A stretch of DNA of 64,000 nucleotides from Saprospirales bacterium (GCA_002698985.1 PAAY01000019.1:1-64000), one strand, 5' to 3'. Numbered from the stretch's first letter, positions 16,976 to 26,351 are shown. Notes: a model not told the origin generated them from the letters alone. Made by a program: numbers and translations.

Positions 16976-18002
16976 TTGCGAATTGTATAAGCGACCGGGC
17001 TATTTCCCGGCTGTCATTGGTATTGAATTCAGGATGAAATTCCTGGCTGAAGTTTCCCTTTGCCGTAGCCATCAGATAGGCTTTGTCGTAATAATGCAGC
17101 GCCAGTTCCGTAGCGGTTTTCAGATCGCCGGCCGCCATAGCTTCTTTGGCGGCTTTCACATGTTGCGGCCCCATTCGCTTTTGAATTTTGCTCAGGGCCT
17201 CCATCAGGTGTTCCTTCGGAAAATGGGCATACTCCTTCATGAGTCGTTCCACCCGGATCTCAAAAGGCACTTCAATGTGAATCAAGGGACTGCTCACCTT
17301 CTTGTCCCAAAAGCCTTGAGGAATAAAAATCCTTCCTATGGTCCGGCTTTCGTTCTCCACCCAGATCCTCCGTGAGAAATCAAATTGCTTCAGCTGAGAA
17401 AACAACTCATTTTCAAAATGTTCAACAGAAGGTTGCGGCTCCTGCCCCAGCGCCCCGAAGGCAGACCCTTTGTGGTGCGCCAGCCCTTCCAGGTCCAGCA
17501 CTTGCTCTCCTTCGCTTCGCAACTGATGAAGGATATCAGTTTTGCCGCTGCCGGTCTTGCCTCCCAAAACCACGAGCTTGTAATCCCAATCGGAAAAAGC
17601 CCGCAGCACATAGTTTCTGAATGCCTTGTAACCGCCTCTCAGCACCTTCACATCAAAGCCGGAATAAACCAGCAGTTGCGCAATGCTGGCGCTGCGTTGC
17701 CCTCCCCGCCAGCAATGCACGCCCACCACCTTGCCAGGAGAATACTGCGCTGCCTGCTCGATGTAGGCCGTGAGGCGGGGCCCAACCAATTCAAGTCCCC
17801 GTTTGAAAGCGTTTTCTTTGCTAACCTGCTTGTACAGGGTGCCAATTTCAGCGCGCTCTTCATTGGTGAAGAGCGGCATATTACTGGCTCCAGGGATGTG
17901 ACCCTGCTCGAATTCCGCGGGCGTCCGCACGTCGAGTATGACCCGCTGTGCAGCCTCATCGAGAAATTCGGGAACATCCACCTTTTCCACTGGTTCAATC
18001 AT
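16959..18002 (-). CDS. mnmH: tRNA 2-selenouridine synthase
   Basis: The 347-residue protein joins an N-terminal rhodanese domain with the catalytic Cys97 in HCWRGGQRSAS to a P-loop domain with GGKTGSGKT (147-155). MnmH replaces the 2-thio sulfur of wobble uridines in Lys, Glu and Gln tRNAs with selenium from selenophosphate. The start at 18002 (MIEPVEKVDVPEF) fits the family; an upstream frame extension is inside an inverted repeat and is unlikely. It is followed, with a 17-base overlap, by selD. Confidence 0.93.
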   Translation of the reverse strand: MIEPVEKVDVPEFLDEAAQRVILDVRTPAEFEQGHIPGASNMPLFTNEERAEIGTLYKQVSKENAFKRGLELVGPRLTAYIEQAAQYSPGKVVGVHCWRGGQRSASIAQLLVYSGFDVKVLRGGYKAFRNYVLRAFSDWDYKLVVLGGKTGSGKTDILHQLRSEGEQVLDLEGLAHHKGSAFGALGQEPQPSVEHFENELFSQLKQFDFSRRIWVENESRTIGRIFIPQGFWDKKVSSPLIHIEVPFEIRVERLMKEYAHFPKEHLMEALSKIQKRMGPQHVKAAKEAMAAGDLKTATELALHYYDKAYLMATAKGNFSQEFHPEFNTNDSREIARSLIQFANEHEL

Positions 18003-18019
18003 TCTTGCTATTAAGTATC

Positions 18020-18106
18020 GAGTGCACTGCAAAAGCCTAAAAGACCTCTTAGAAAAAACCTTCAAAAACCAGTGCTAACCGGAACATGGCCTTTTGCAGT
18101 ACACTC
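18020..18106. repeat. Short inverted-repeat element upstream of mnmH
   Basis: Arms GAGTGCACTGCAAAAGCC (18020-18037) and GGCCTTTTGCAGTACACTC (18088-18106) are near-perfect inverse complements around about 50 bases of AT-rich sequence. It could be a small non-autonomous mobile element or an mRNA hairpin. The rest of the 325-base gap up to 18327 shows nothing else I can name and should contain the divergent promoters of mnmH and the ABC permease. Confidence 0.6.
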
Positions 18107-18327
18107 ACTAATTGGTTGTGGCAAGCCTCTTTTCAAAGCGGTGCGAAATTAGGAAAATAGCGCCTGGGATGGCGCAGGTATGAGCGGGCATTACAATTGC
18201 ATTAAATCTTTGCAGAAGAAATACATCGCTTCATCGAATCATTGCCTGCGTTTCTGAATCTCTTTTGACTTTCGCTGCGCAAATCAGTTTCCGGAAACCA
18301 CCACATTGCCCAATTAAATTCACCACC

Positions 18328-19587
18328 ATGCGGGTTATTTTACGTGTCATCAACGAAAGCATACTACAGGCCCTGCATCAGCTGTCCTCCAACAAGCTTC
18401 GAACATTCCTTTCCCTGTTGGGTATCATGATCGGTATTTTCTGCATTGTTGGCGTGCAGTCCGCTGTTGATTCGCTGAAGGACAACATCATGGGCAGCCT
18501 CGAAAAACTGGGCGATGACACCGTGTACATCTCCAAAATGCCCTGGACCGAAGACCCCCACAACAATTGGTGGAAATACATGCGCCGGCCCAGCCCCGAC
18601 TACAAAGACCTGCAAGCCATCAAGAAAAAAGTGAAGTCCGCCTCCCTGGCTGATTTCCATCTTTTCATCGGAGCCCGTACGGCCAAGTACCGCTCCAGCA
18701 GTGTTGAGCGGGTGTTCACCGTTGCCGTTACTTACGATTTTGAAAAACTTTTCAACGTCGAATTTGAAAAAGGCAGGTACTGGACGCCTTCAGAGTACTA
18801 CTACGGTTCCAATAAGGTCTTCATTGGCCACAACGTGGCCGAAAAACTCTTCGGCAACCTCGACCCCATCGGGAAGACCATCAAGATGTTCGGCAGAGAC
18901 ATGGTCGTCATTGGTGTCTTCAAAAAATCAGGGAAAGACCTCCTGCAGATAATGAACTACGACAACATCGCCGTGGTCAGTTATGAATACGCGAAGAGCT
19001 TTGCCAACGTCAAAAACACCAGTTTTTGGGGTGGTTCGGTGAATGTCAAAGCCGAAGAAGGAGTTACCATCGAACAGCTGAAAGACGATCTCACCGGTGC
19101 CTTGCGGGCTGCCCGACGCCTGAAGCCCCTCGAGGAAAACAATTTCGCCCTGAACAACCTGACGATCCTTGCCAATCTTTTTGAGCAGTTCTTCGGTGTT
19201 CTCAACATGGTGGGCTGGGCCATTGGGGTTTTTGCCATCCTGGTGGGTATTTTTTCCGTCGCAAACATCATGTTCGTTTCGGTGCGTGAGCGCACCAACA
19301 TCATCGGCATCAAAAAGGCCCTGGGGGCCCGCCGCAGTATCATCCTGCTGGAGTTCCTGATCGAATCCGTCATCCTTTGCATCATAGGTGGGATATTCGG
19401 CCTTGCCCTGGTCTATGCTGTTTTGGAGTTATTGAGCGCTGCACTCCCCTTTCCCATTTACCTGAGTGTCGGTAACATGGCCTTTGGAATTGGCCTTTCC
19501 GTCGCTGTGGGTGTACTCTCCGGACTGATACCTGCCATGCAGGCTTCTCAACTCGATCCGGTTGAAGCCATTCGATTCGGGGGCTAA
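18328..19587 (+). CDS. MacB/FtsX-type ABC transporter permease
   Basis: The 419-residue protein has the MacB/LolC layout: one N-terminal membrane helix (LSLLGIMIGIFCIVGVQSAVDS, split around residue 35), a large periplasmic domain, and three C-terminal helices containing FSVANIMFVSVRERTNIIGI and KKALGARRSIIL, the conserved FtsX cytoplasmic loop. It ends LDPVEAIRFGG as usual. Such permeases move lipoproteins, peptides or drugs, or transmit force, with a separate ATPase. No ATPase gene is adjacent. The ATG at 18328 is preferred to an upstream TTG because MRVILRVINESI starts the normal N-terminus. Confidence 0.87.
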   Translation: MRVILRVINESILQALHQLSSNKLRTFLSLLGIMIGIFCIVGVQSAVDSLKDNIMGSLEKLGDDTVYISKMPWTEDPHNNWWKYMRRPSPDYKDLQAIKKKVKSASLADFHLFIGARTAKYRSSSVERVFTVAVTYDFEKLFNVEFEKGRYWTPSEYYYGSNKVFIGHNVAEKLFGNLDPIGKTIKMFGRDMVVIGVFKKSGKDLLQIMNYDNIAVVSYEYAKSFANVKNTSFWGGSVNVKAEEGVTIEQLKDDLTGALRAARRLKPLEENNFALNNLTILANLFEQFFGVLNMVGWAIGVFAILVGIFSVANIMFVSVRERTNIIGIKKALGARRSIILLEFLIESVILCIIGGIFGLALVYAVLELLSAALPFPIYLSVGNMAFGIGLSVAVGVLSGLIPAMQASQLDPVEAIRFGG

Positions 19588-19640
19588 AACCCGTTTCCGA
19601 AGCACCTCACAAAATAATTCGCACCTGTCAGGACTAAAAA

Positions 19641-19669
19641 AGCATTTCCGGCTTCGGAAGTGCTTTTTT
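19641..19669 (+). terminator. Intrinsic terminator of the ABC permease gene
   Basis: AGCATTTCCG and CGGAAGTGCT pair as a 10-bp stem (one G-U) around the tetraloop GCTT, followed by a run of T. It lies 54 bases after the stop. The remaining 230 bases before the next gene show only a leader without recognisable features. Confidence 0.85.
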
Positions 19670-19898
19670 GCTTGTCACAATGCCCATTTCGAAAAAGCAT
19701 TGTTACCGTTGATTTGAGTCAACCCCACCATTTTTCCCGCCCCTTTGGCTCAGATTTTGGCAAGGACCTTTTACCCGCCCACAATTACTTCTCTCTCTCA
19801 GAAACATCAGCGGAAATTATTTCCGGACACCAATTGAAGCAATCTCGTGCTACGGCACATTCACTTCCCCCCGCTGCTCATTCACAAAAACACTTACT

Positions 19899-20486
19899 AT
19901 GAAACATCTGACACTCCTTCTGCTGTGTTCCATTCTGGCAATTTCCTCACTGCGTGCACAAGACCGCACCACCCAATTTGGCAAATTTGCCTTCAGTGCA
20001 GGCATTGGCACAGTGCCAACTTATGTTGCCGGTGATGCCAAAACCCACGTTCCCGCCCTCAGCCTGCGTGCAGGAGTGCTGGTGAGCAAACGGTTTACAT
20101 TAAGCACATTTCTCGGTTATACCGACATTACCTCAGCCCCAAGGGAATTCTCTGACGGTTACAGCACAGTGGTCAACAACAAGACTTTCATGTTTGGCCT
20201 GCGCACTGAAATGCACAGGGAGATCACCGAAAAGGTAGATTTCTATGGGGGACTCACATTCGGCTTTGCCAACTCCAACCGCACAGAGAAAGATGCAGCA
20301 ACAGGTGCCCCGATGCAACGCGATGCAGATGGTCCTACCCCATACAATCCAAATGCACCCACGTCCACCTTCCTTTACTCCGGCTACGTCGGAACGACTT
20401 ATTATTTCGACAATAAATTCGGAGCATTTGCAGAAGCGGGCTATGGCATTTCCCTGCTTACCATTGGTGTGACGATGAAGATGTAA
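19899..20486 (+). CDS. Outer-membrane beta-barrel protein of unknown function
   Basis: The 195-residue protein has a signal peptide (MKHLTLLLLCSILAISSLRAQ) and a pattern of alternating strands: FGKFAFSAGIGTVPTY, LSLRAGVLVSKRFTLSTFLGYTD, FMFGLRTEMHREI, DFYGGLTFGF and TYYFDNKFGAFAEAGYG. This is the composition of a small eight-strand outer-membrane barrel of the OmpA/OmpW size. No ligand or enzyme motif is visible. It is monocistronic, with a terminator before it and a hairpin after it. Confidence 0.75.
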   Translation: MKHLTLLLLCSILAISSLRAQDRTTQFGKFAFSAGIGTVPTYVAGDAKTHVPALSLRAGVLVSKRFTLSTFLGYTDITSAPREFSDGYSTVVNNKTFMFGLRTEMHREITEKVDFYGGLTFGFANSNRTEKDAATGAPMQRDADGPTPYNPNAPTSTFLYSGYVGTTYYFDNKFGAFAEAGYGISLLTIGVTMKM

Positions 20487-20512
20487 CCAAATTCAATCAA
20501 TCATAACATTTC

Positions 20513-20553
20513 GCAAAAGGCTGCCGGTGCAAATGCATCGGGGCCTTTTGCGC
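20513..20553 (+). terminator. Hairpin after the beta-barrel gene
   Basis: CGCAAAAGG pairs with CCTTTTGCG across a GC-rich centre, 26 bases after the stop. No T run follows, so it may protect the 3' end more than terminate. Its right arm overlaps the putative kdsA -33 region. Confidence 0.5.
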
Positions 20554-20577
20554 GTTGTAGCCACCACCTACTTTTGC
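20548..20577 (+). promoter_or_regulatory. Putative kdsA promoter (TTTG, N18, TACTTTTG)
   Basis: A TTTG at 20548-20551 and TACTTTTG at 20570-20577 are separated by 18 bases, matching the Bacteroidota -33/-7 pattern. The kdsA ATG follows 17 bases later. Confidence 0.5.
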
Positions 20578-20594
20578 GACGAAAAAAAAGAGGC

Positions 20595-21416
20595 ATGCAA
20601 AAGACCACCATTCTGAAATCACTGGGCGTCACCAATCCCGATTCCTTTCTGCTCATCGCCGGCCCCTGTGTGGTGGAAAGCCGTGACATGACCCTCCGGA
20701 TAGCAGAACAGCTGGCACAGGCTTCTTCAAAGCTACAGTTACCCCTCGTTTTCAAGGCCTCTTACCGAAAAGCCAACCGCTCCAGCCTGGATTCCTTTAC
20801 CGGCATAGGAGATGACAAGGCCCTGCAAATTCTCGAAGAAGTAAAGCTCCAGTTCGGCCTACCGCTCACCACCGACATCCACAAAGACGAGGAAGCCGCC
20901 AAAGCAGCAGAGGTGGTTGATGTTCTTCAAATTCCCGCCTTCCTGTGCCGCCAGACCTCCCTTTTACTCGCTGCCGCAATGACCGGTAAAACCGTCAACA
21001 TCAAGAAAGGTCAGTTCGCAGGGCCCGAAGCCATGAAGCACGCAGTGGAGAAAATCAGAAAATCCGGCAACGATAAAGTGATGCTCACGGAGCGGGGAAC
21101 AACCTTCGGCTATCACGACCTGGTGGTGGATTTCCGGAGTATCCCCACCATGCAGGAACTGGATGTTCCGGTTATCATGGATTGCACCCACGCCCTCCAA
21201 CAACCCAATCAGGCAAAAGGTGTCACCGGTGGGCAGCCCCGGTTCATTGACACCATTGCCTCTGCTGCCATTGCTGCCGGTGCCGATGGCATCTTCCTCG
21301 AAACTCATCCCGATCCTGCCAATGCGCTCAGCGATGGAGCCAACATGCTGCCGCTGGATCAGTTGGCGCCTCTCCTGAAAAAACTCATCCGCATCAGGGC
21401 CGCCATTGTCGGTTGA
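20595..21416 (+). CDS. kdsA: 3-deoxy-8-phosphooctulonate synthase
   Basis: The 273-residue protein condenses arabinose-5-phosphate with phosphoenolpyruvate to Kdo-8-phosphate for lipopolysaccharide core. Recognisable stretches are LLIAGPCVVESRDM, FKASYRKANRSS, TDIHKDEEAAK, VNIKKGQFAGPEAM and LPLDQLAPLLKKL. Cys is present in GPC where the metal-independent enzymes have Asn, so this is probably the metal-dependent class. The ATG at 20595 gives the normal length; upstream in-frame residues are lysine-rich and not conserved-looking. Confidence 0.93.
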   Translation: MQKTTILKSLGVTNPDSFLLIAGPCVVESRDMTLRIAEQLAQASSKLQLPLVFKASYRKANRSSLDSFTGIGDDKALQILEEVKLQFGLPLTTDIHKDEEAAKAAEVVDVLQIPAFLCRQTSLLLAAAMTGKTVNIKKGQFAGPEAMKHAVEKIRKSGNDKVMLTERGTTFGYHDLVVDFRSIPTMQELDVPVIMDCTHALQQPNQAKGVTGGQPRFIDTIASAAIAAGADGIFLETHPDPANALSDGANMLPLDQLAPLLKKLIRIRAAIVG

Positions 21417-21701
21417 TCGTCATTTGTTCCTTTTCCGTTAAACCTCAACCCAACGCCGGTGTCAGACCAGCCGTTCTTTCACTTGAGTGGCGCTCTGATT
21501 CTGAAGAAAATCAGGCAATGGCTTGACAGGCAAACATATTTCGCCTATTTTGTGTTATCCTGACAGATCTGAAAAAAGTTCATTGACGACGAGCACCATG
21601 AACGAGCCAACTATCTGAAAAGATGAAGGCTCTTTTGAACACTACGCACTTGCCCCCCTTGCGAACCTTCAACCAGTTCATCCAAAGCAAAACCCTTCGT
21701 T

Positions 21702-22142
21702 ATGAAAATCAATCCCGCACTATTCGCCCTCGCTCTGCTCGGACTCACTTCAGCAACCATCGCACAGGGGACAGAAAAGACCCTCGTCAAATCCTTCCGG
21801 CTGGACAACATCTCACAAATCAATCTTGGTATCGGCAGCGACGTGGAAGTCAAGCAATGGAACGAACCGCATCTTCGCATCCTGATGACCATCAAGCTGG
21901 ACAATGGCAATGAATACTTGCTCAAAAGCCTGATTGCCAACGGACGATACAACCTCAAAGGCACCGTGGAAAACGGAATTTTTTCGATCTTCGCACCCGA
22001 ACTGGTCAAAGAAATCAAGTTTAAAGACGGGCAAAAACTTTACGAAGTAATTTCTCTTGAAGTGTATGTACCTGAAGGTGTGCAAGTTCAACTTGAAGAA
22101 TTGGCATACGAATCGATAGGTAATGATTTAGAATCCCATTGA
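21702..22142 (+). CDS. Secreted hypothetical protein, first of a tandem pair
   Basis: I do not recognise this 146-residue protein beyond its type. It has a signal peptide (MKINPALFALALLGLTSATIAQ) and a beta-rich mature part of the kind seen in auto-transporter adhesin-like or DUF2807-like secreted proteins (FRLDNISQINLGIGSDVEVKQW, a typical strand-turn-strand opening). The next gene encodes a protein of the same length and layout, so the pair probably arose by duplication. The 285 bases before it show no gene. Confidence 0.65.
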   Translation: MKINPALFALALLGLTSATIAQGTEKTLVKSFRLDNISQINLGIGSDVEVKQWNEPHLRILMTIKLDNGNEYLLKSLIANGRYNLKGTVENGIFSIFAPELVKEIKFKDGQKLYEVISLEVYVPEGVQVQLEELAYESIGNDLESH

Positions 22143-22182
22143 ATCCGGTTTTCTTCGGAAACACAAAAACACTATCTACCCA

Positions 22183-22617
22183 ATGAAACATATCCTGACA
22201 ACCACTTTTGTGGTATTTCTCTTCTGTGTATCAGCCTACGCCCAGGTTGAAAAAACAATCCATCAGACCTTCGAACTGGACGATGTGACCACAGTCAAAC
22301 TGGAGATCCCGGGTGAATATGAAATCATCCCATGGGCCAGCTCGTCCATACTTACTGAAACTCACATAAAACTTTTCAACGCCTCTCCGGCCATCCTCAA
22401 ACACTTCGTTGAAAAAGAAAAACGCTACTCTTTTGTACTCGAAATGAGTGAGGGCACAGCCACCCTCAAAGCAGAAGACCTGGAACGGGAACCCATTAAA
22501 ATTCGGGATGTAACGCTTACCGAAGTCGTCGTTCAAAAGATCTACCTGCCAGAGAATTTCGTAGCATCAAACGCCGATAACCAGGAGAATCTGCTGGTCA
22601 GGAGGAGTGAGGAGTGA
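22183..22617 (+). CDS. Secreted hypothetical protein, second of a tandem pair
   Basis: The 144-residue protein has a signal peptide (MKHILTTTFVVFLFCVSAYAQ) and then FELDDVTTVKLEIPGEYEIIPW, aligned in position and pattern with the opening of the preceding protein. The middle contains ILKHFVEKEKRYSFVLEM against YLLKSLIANGRYNLKGTV in the partner, so they are diverged paralogs. The final residues LLVRRSEE are written in a GAGGAGTGAGG repeat that continues into the spacer. Function unknown. Confidence 0.65.
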   Translation: MKHILTTTFVVFLFCVSAYAQVEKTIHQTFELDDVTTVKLEIPGEYEIIPWASSSILTETHIKLFNASPAILKHFVEKEKRYSFVLEMSEGTATLKAEDLEREPIKIRDVTLTEVVVQKIYLPENFVASNADNQENLLVRRSEE

Positions 22618-22758
22618 GGAATCGAAGGCAACCCCTCTCAACCTCCCAACAAAAAGACACTTCTCCAATCCATTCTTACCTTTTTCGCTCATTTGTGGTT
22701 TTCTGTTTTCTTTTGCTCCTTCGGGTAATGCCAGCCCTGAAGCAAATATCCTGTTGGA

Positions 22759-24330
22759 ATGCACAAGACCATCGAACTCACACTTCTGCCACATGAATTG
22801 GACGATAGCCGGCTCATCCGGAAGAGGGCTGTGGCCAAAGCACAGGCCAATGAGCAGGATGTAACATTGGTCAAAGTGGTAAAGCGCTCGCTGGATGCGC
22901 GGGGTTCGAGGCCTGTTTTCCGACTGAAAGTCGAAGTTTTTGAGAAAGAGTCCCCCACCCCTGAGCCGGTATTTCTCGATGAGCTGAAAGATGTGAGTAA
23001 AAGACCACCCGTCATCATCGTTGGAGCCGGACCTGCCGGCTACTTCGCTGCACTCGAACTGATCGAACTTGGATTCAAACCCATTGTACTGGACCGAGGC
23101 AAAGATGTAAGGCAGCGAAGACGAGACCTCCGTGCCATCCAACAGTTTGGCAAGGTTAACCCGGACTCGAACTACTGCTTTGGTGAAGGTGGGGCCGGCA
23201 CCTATTCCGACGGCAAGCTGTACACCAGGTCCCACAAGCGCGGCCACATCTACAAAGCCATGAAGTTGCTGGTGGAACACGGCGCCAAAGCAGATATCCT
23301 GGTGGATGCCCATCCCCACATCGGCTCCAATAAACTGCCCCACATCGTGGCCAACATCAGGCAAACCATTCTGGAACACGGTGGTGAAGTACATTTTGAT
23401 GCCAGGGTCACCGATTTCATTTTGCGGAACGAAGTAATGGAAGGCGTCATCGTCAACGACAAACTGGAATTCAGGGCCAATGCCGTCATCCTTGCCACAG
23501 GTCATTCAGCCCGGGACATCTACCAACTGTTGCACCGGCGGCAAATCGTCATTCAGCCCAAGCCCTTTGCCCTCGGCGTACGCATTGAACACCCCCAGCC
23601 GCTAATTGACAAAATACAATACGGCATCGAAAAACGGGGAACACACCTGCCGGCATCCTCCTACCGGCTGGCCTGCCAGGTGAACGACCGCGGGGTTTTT
23701 TCATTTTGTATGTGTCCCGGCGGACTGGTTGTGCCGGCAGCCACCAGCCCCGGAGAAATAGTGGTCAATGGCATGTCCATGTCGCGCAGAGACAGTCCGT
23801 TCGCCAATTCCGGAACGGTGGTACAAGTGGAACTGGAAGACCTGCACGAATACGACGTACACGGAGTTTTCAAAGCCATGGTTTTCCAAAGGGAGGTTGA
23901 ACAGACACTCTTCAAATACGGCGATGGCAGCCAGAAAGCCCCGGCCTTGCGGTTGACGGATTTCGTAAGGGGAAAAGTCTCCACTACCCTGCCGCCCTCT
24001 TCTTACATACCCGGACTTTACCCGGCCCCCCTGCACGAATTGCTGCCTGACTGGATTTACGACAGGCTCAAAAAAGCCGTCAGGATATTCGGGAAAAAGA
24101 TGCCCGGTTATTTCAGCGAAGAGGTCAATGTCATTGCGACGGAAAGCCGCACCAGCGCACCGGTGAGGATACCCCGGCACAAGGCAACCTACATGCACAT
24201 CAACACCCCGGGGCTCTTCCCCGCCGGCGAAGGAGCCGGTTATGCCGGTGGCATCATCTCTGCCGCCATGGACGGTCAAAACGTAGCCAGAGCTGTGGCC
24301 CAATACATGGAATCAAGGGTGCTGAGCTGA
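22759..24330 (+). CDS. FAD-dependent dehydrogenase of the COG2509 type
   Basis: The 523-residue protein has an N-terminal basic domain of about 80 residues (ELDDSRLIRKRAVAKA...SLDARGSRP) and then a FAD-binding fold with IIVGAGPAGYFAALELIELG at about residues 93-112. Later stretches CFGEGGAGTYSDGKLYTR, ATGHSARDIY and PAGEGAGYAGGIISAAMDG are typical of the uncharacterised FAD dehydrogenase family COG2509. The reaction is unknown; thiazole or quinone chemistry has been guessed for relatives. It starts with ATG at 22759 and is followed by an inverted-repeat element before the next gene. Confidence 0.85.
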   Translation: MHKTIELTLLPHELDDSRLIRKRAVAKAQANEQDVTLVKVVKRSLDARGSRPVFRLKVEVFEKESPTPEPVFLDELKDVSKRPPVIIVGAGPAGYFAALELIELGFKPIVLDRGKDVRQRRRDLRAIQQFGKVNPDSNYCFGEGGAGTYSDGKLYTRSHKRGHIYKAMKLLVEHGAKADILVDAHPHIGSNKLPHIVANIRQTILEHGGEVHFDARVTDFILRNEVMEGVIVNDKLEFRANAVILATGHSARDIYQLLHRRQIVIQPKPFALGVRIEHPQPLIDKIQYGIEKRGTHLPASSYRLACQVNDRGVFSFCMCPGGLVVPAATSPGEIVVNGMSMSRRDSPFANSGTVVQVELEDLHEYDVHGVFKAMVFQREVEQTLFKYGDGSQKAPALRLTDFVRGKVSTTLPPSSYIPGLYPAPLHELLPDWIYDRLKKAVRIFGKKMPGYFSEEVNVIATESRTSAPVRIPRHKATYMHINTPGLFPAGEGAGYAGGIISAAMDGQNVARAVAQYMESRVLS

Positions 24331-24368
24331 CCTTCGCCCTGGTTCTCACATTGGGCTTTTCGCTTAAC

Positions 24369-24472
24369 TATACTCAAAACGAAGTGGTTTGGTTGGCGCA
24401 CGCCAACCAAACTCCCCATCTTCACTGGTCTGAAGAGCCTGGATTTTCTCAAACCACTTCGCGTTGGGTATA
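24369..24472 (+). repeat. Inverted-repeat element, copy A
   Basis: A 104-base element bounded by 23-bp imperfect terminal inverted repeats, TATACTCAAAACGAAGTGG... at the left and ...CCACTTCGCGTTGGGTATA at the right. Just inside the left end lies a perfect 12-bp hairpin (stem GTTTGGTTGGCG, loop CA). A second copy in the opposite orientation is at 60501-60603. It fills most of the gap before the next gene. Confidence 0.8.
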
Positions 24473-24530
24473 TTTTGGCCGATCGTTGAAAGAAGTGCAT
24501 TTTCGCAGCAAGTACGAAACTCGATTCGCT

Positions 24531-26351
24531 ATGGCAAAACGAAACAAAAAAACCAAAGTCAGCAGGACGAATACACCACAAAAAGTCAAGCGCAAACCCG
24601 CTCCGAAAATTTCCGAGCCCTGGCCACTGAAATGGAAAATGATCATTGCCGCCGGGATGGCGCTACTGGCCATGCTGGTTTATGCTCCCAGCTATAATTA
24701 CGACTTCGTTTACGACGACGATGCGGTGGTCAAGGAAAACCGCTTCGTTCAGCAAGGCCTTGAAGGATTGGACGAGATATGGACCACCTCTTATTTCGAA
24801 GGCTACAGCGAAAATATAAAAGCCAGGGCCTACCGCCCCATTCCACTCACCACCCTTGCCATTGAATACGAACTGTTCGGGCTTGATTCCAAAGCGAATC
24901 ATATCTCAAACATCCTCATGTACGGTCTGACCGGTTTTCTACTTTTTCTTTTCCTGGCCACTTTGCTGAGGAATTACCACCCAGCGCTCCCGGTTATCGT
25001 AAGCCTTCTTTTCGTTCTGCATCCCATCCACATCGAGGTGGTAGCCAACATCAAGAGCCGGGATACCATGCTTGGTTTCATCGGGTTTTTATCCGGCGCC
25101 CTGCTTTTTCTGAAATATTTTGACAGAAGAAAAATTGGGTTGCTCGCAATGGCAGCCCTTTGTTACGGCATCGGCCTGTTTTCCAAAGAATCCGCACTTA
25201 CCAATCTGGCGGTGTTCCCGCTTTTGCTCTGGTTTTTCAGAAAGACCAGCCTCGTAAAATCCCTGACTTACTCGCTCCCGTTCATTGCAATGGGCCTCAT
25301 ATACCTGGGGATACGAAGCTCCGTTCTCGGAGGCTTGAACGAGGGCGTCACACTCACACCACTAGACAACTCCCTGCTGGCTGCTGAGACGCTGGATCAA
25401 AGGATTGCCTCCAATATCCTGGTACTCGGGGTTTACCTTTTCAAAACCATTTTCCCGCACCCGCTGCTCAGTGATTATTCCTACCTGACCATCCCGCTCG
25501 TCGGTTGGGATGACTGGCGGGTTTACGCATCGCTGCTTGCCAATCTCGGATTGTTGTATGTTGGTTTCACGGGTTTTGTCCGTCGGAAAATATATGGATT
25601 CGGAGCTTTGCAATATTTCATCACGGTTTCCATCTTCACCAGTATCATCATCACCAATGTGAGTGCTTACAACGACCGGTTTCTCTATGAGCCGGTACTC
25701 GGCATCTGTATTTTGATTGGATGGCTGATTTCAAGACTGATCAAAGCACCCGCTGATCGTCAATACAACGTGGCAGAATTCTTCAAAAACAACTTTGTTC
25801 CGGTTGCCATTACTATCCTGCTCGCAACCCTGGCCCTGGTAAAAATCGAAAGCCACCTGCCAGTCTGGAAAGACAGGTATGTACTTTTCGAACACGACGT
25901 AAAGCTGGCCCCTGACAATGCCAGAATGAGAAAGAATCACGGTGGCTCACTGGCCAGAAAGGCGGTTGAATATCAACAAACCGACATTGCGAAAGCGAGA
26001 GAATATGCGCAGCAAGCCATCGAGGAACTGAAAAAAGCGCTGGCCATTTACGAAGACATTCCAACAGGCCATATTCACCTTGGCAATATGTACATCATCA
26101 TGGGTGATTACAGCAATGCGGAAAGGAGTTTGCTGAAAGCCCTGGAATATGCTCCTGAAAATTACTTTGCACGGTCTTCGCTGGCCAATGTGTACTACCG
26201 TCTGGGCCGCTACAACGAATGCATCAACATGCTGGACACCATCAGCAGGACCTACCTGAAGCCCAACGATTATTACCTCTACTCACTGGCTTACAGCAAG
26301 ATAGGTGACGAGGCCAAAGCCGCCGAATACCGGAAATTATCTGGAAGGTAG
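24531..26351 (+). CDS. TMTC-like polytopic membrane protein with C-terminal TPRs
   Basis: The 606-residue protein starts with a Lys/Arg-rich tail, then about ten membrane helices, then TPR-like repeats (about residues 460-600, for example HIHLGNMYIIMGDYSNAERSLLKALEYAPENYFARSSLANVYYRLGRYNE in two adjacent units). The first periplasmic loop holds VYDDDAVVKENRFVQQG with the acidic cluster of GT-C glycosyltransferases, and the DUF1736-like part follows. This is the layout of TMTC and related proteins, which act as protein O-glycosyltransferases in animals; bacterial roles are unclear. The ATG at 24531 (MAKRNKKTK) excludes an upstream extension across repeat copy A. Confidence 0.78.
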   Translation: MAKRNKKTKVSRTNTPQKVKRKPAPKISEPWPLKWKMIIAAGMALLAMLVYAPSYNYDFVYDDDAVVKENRFVQQGLEGLDEIWTTSYFEGYSENIKARAYRPIPLTTLAIEYELFGLDSKANHISNILMYGLTGFLLFLFLATLLRNYHPALPVIVSLLFVLHPIHIEVVANIKSRDTMLGFIGFLSGALLFLKYFDRRKIGLLAMAALCYGIGLFSKESALTNLAVFPLLLWFFRKTSLVKSLTYSLPFIAMGLIYLGIRSSVLGGLNEGVTLTPLDNSLLAAETLDQRIASNILVLGVYLFKTIFPHPLLSDYSYLTIPLVGWDDWRVYASLLANLGLLYVGFTGFVRRKIYGFGALQYFITVSIFTSIIITNVSAYNDRFLYEPVLGICILIGWLISRLIKAPADRQYNVAEFFKNNFVPVAITILLATLALVKIESHLPVWKDRYVLFEHDVKLAPDNARMRKNHGGSLARKAVEYQQTDIAKAREYAQQAIEELKKALAIYEDIPTGHIHLGNMYIIMGDYSNAERSLLKALEYAPENYFARSSLANVYYRLGRYNECINMLDTISRTYLKPNDYYLYSLAYSKIGDEAKAAEYRKLSGR

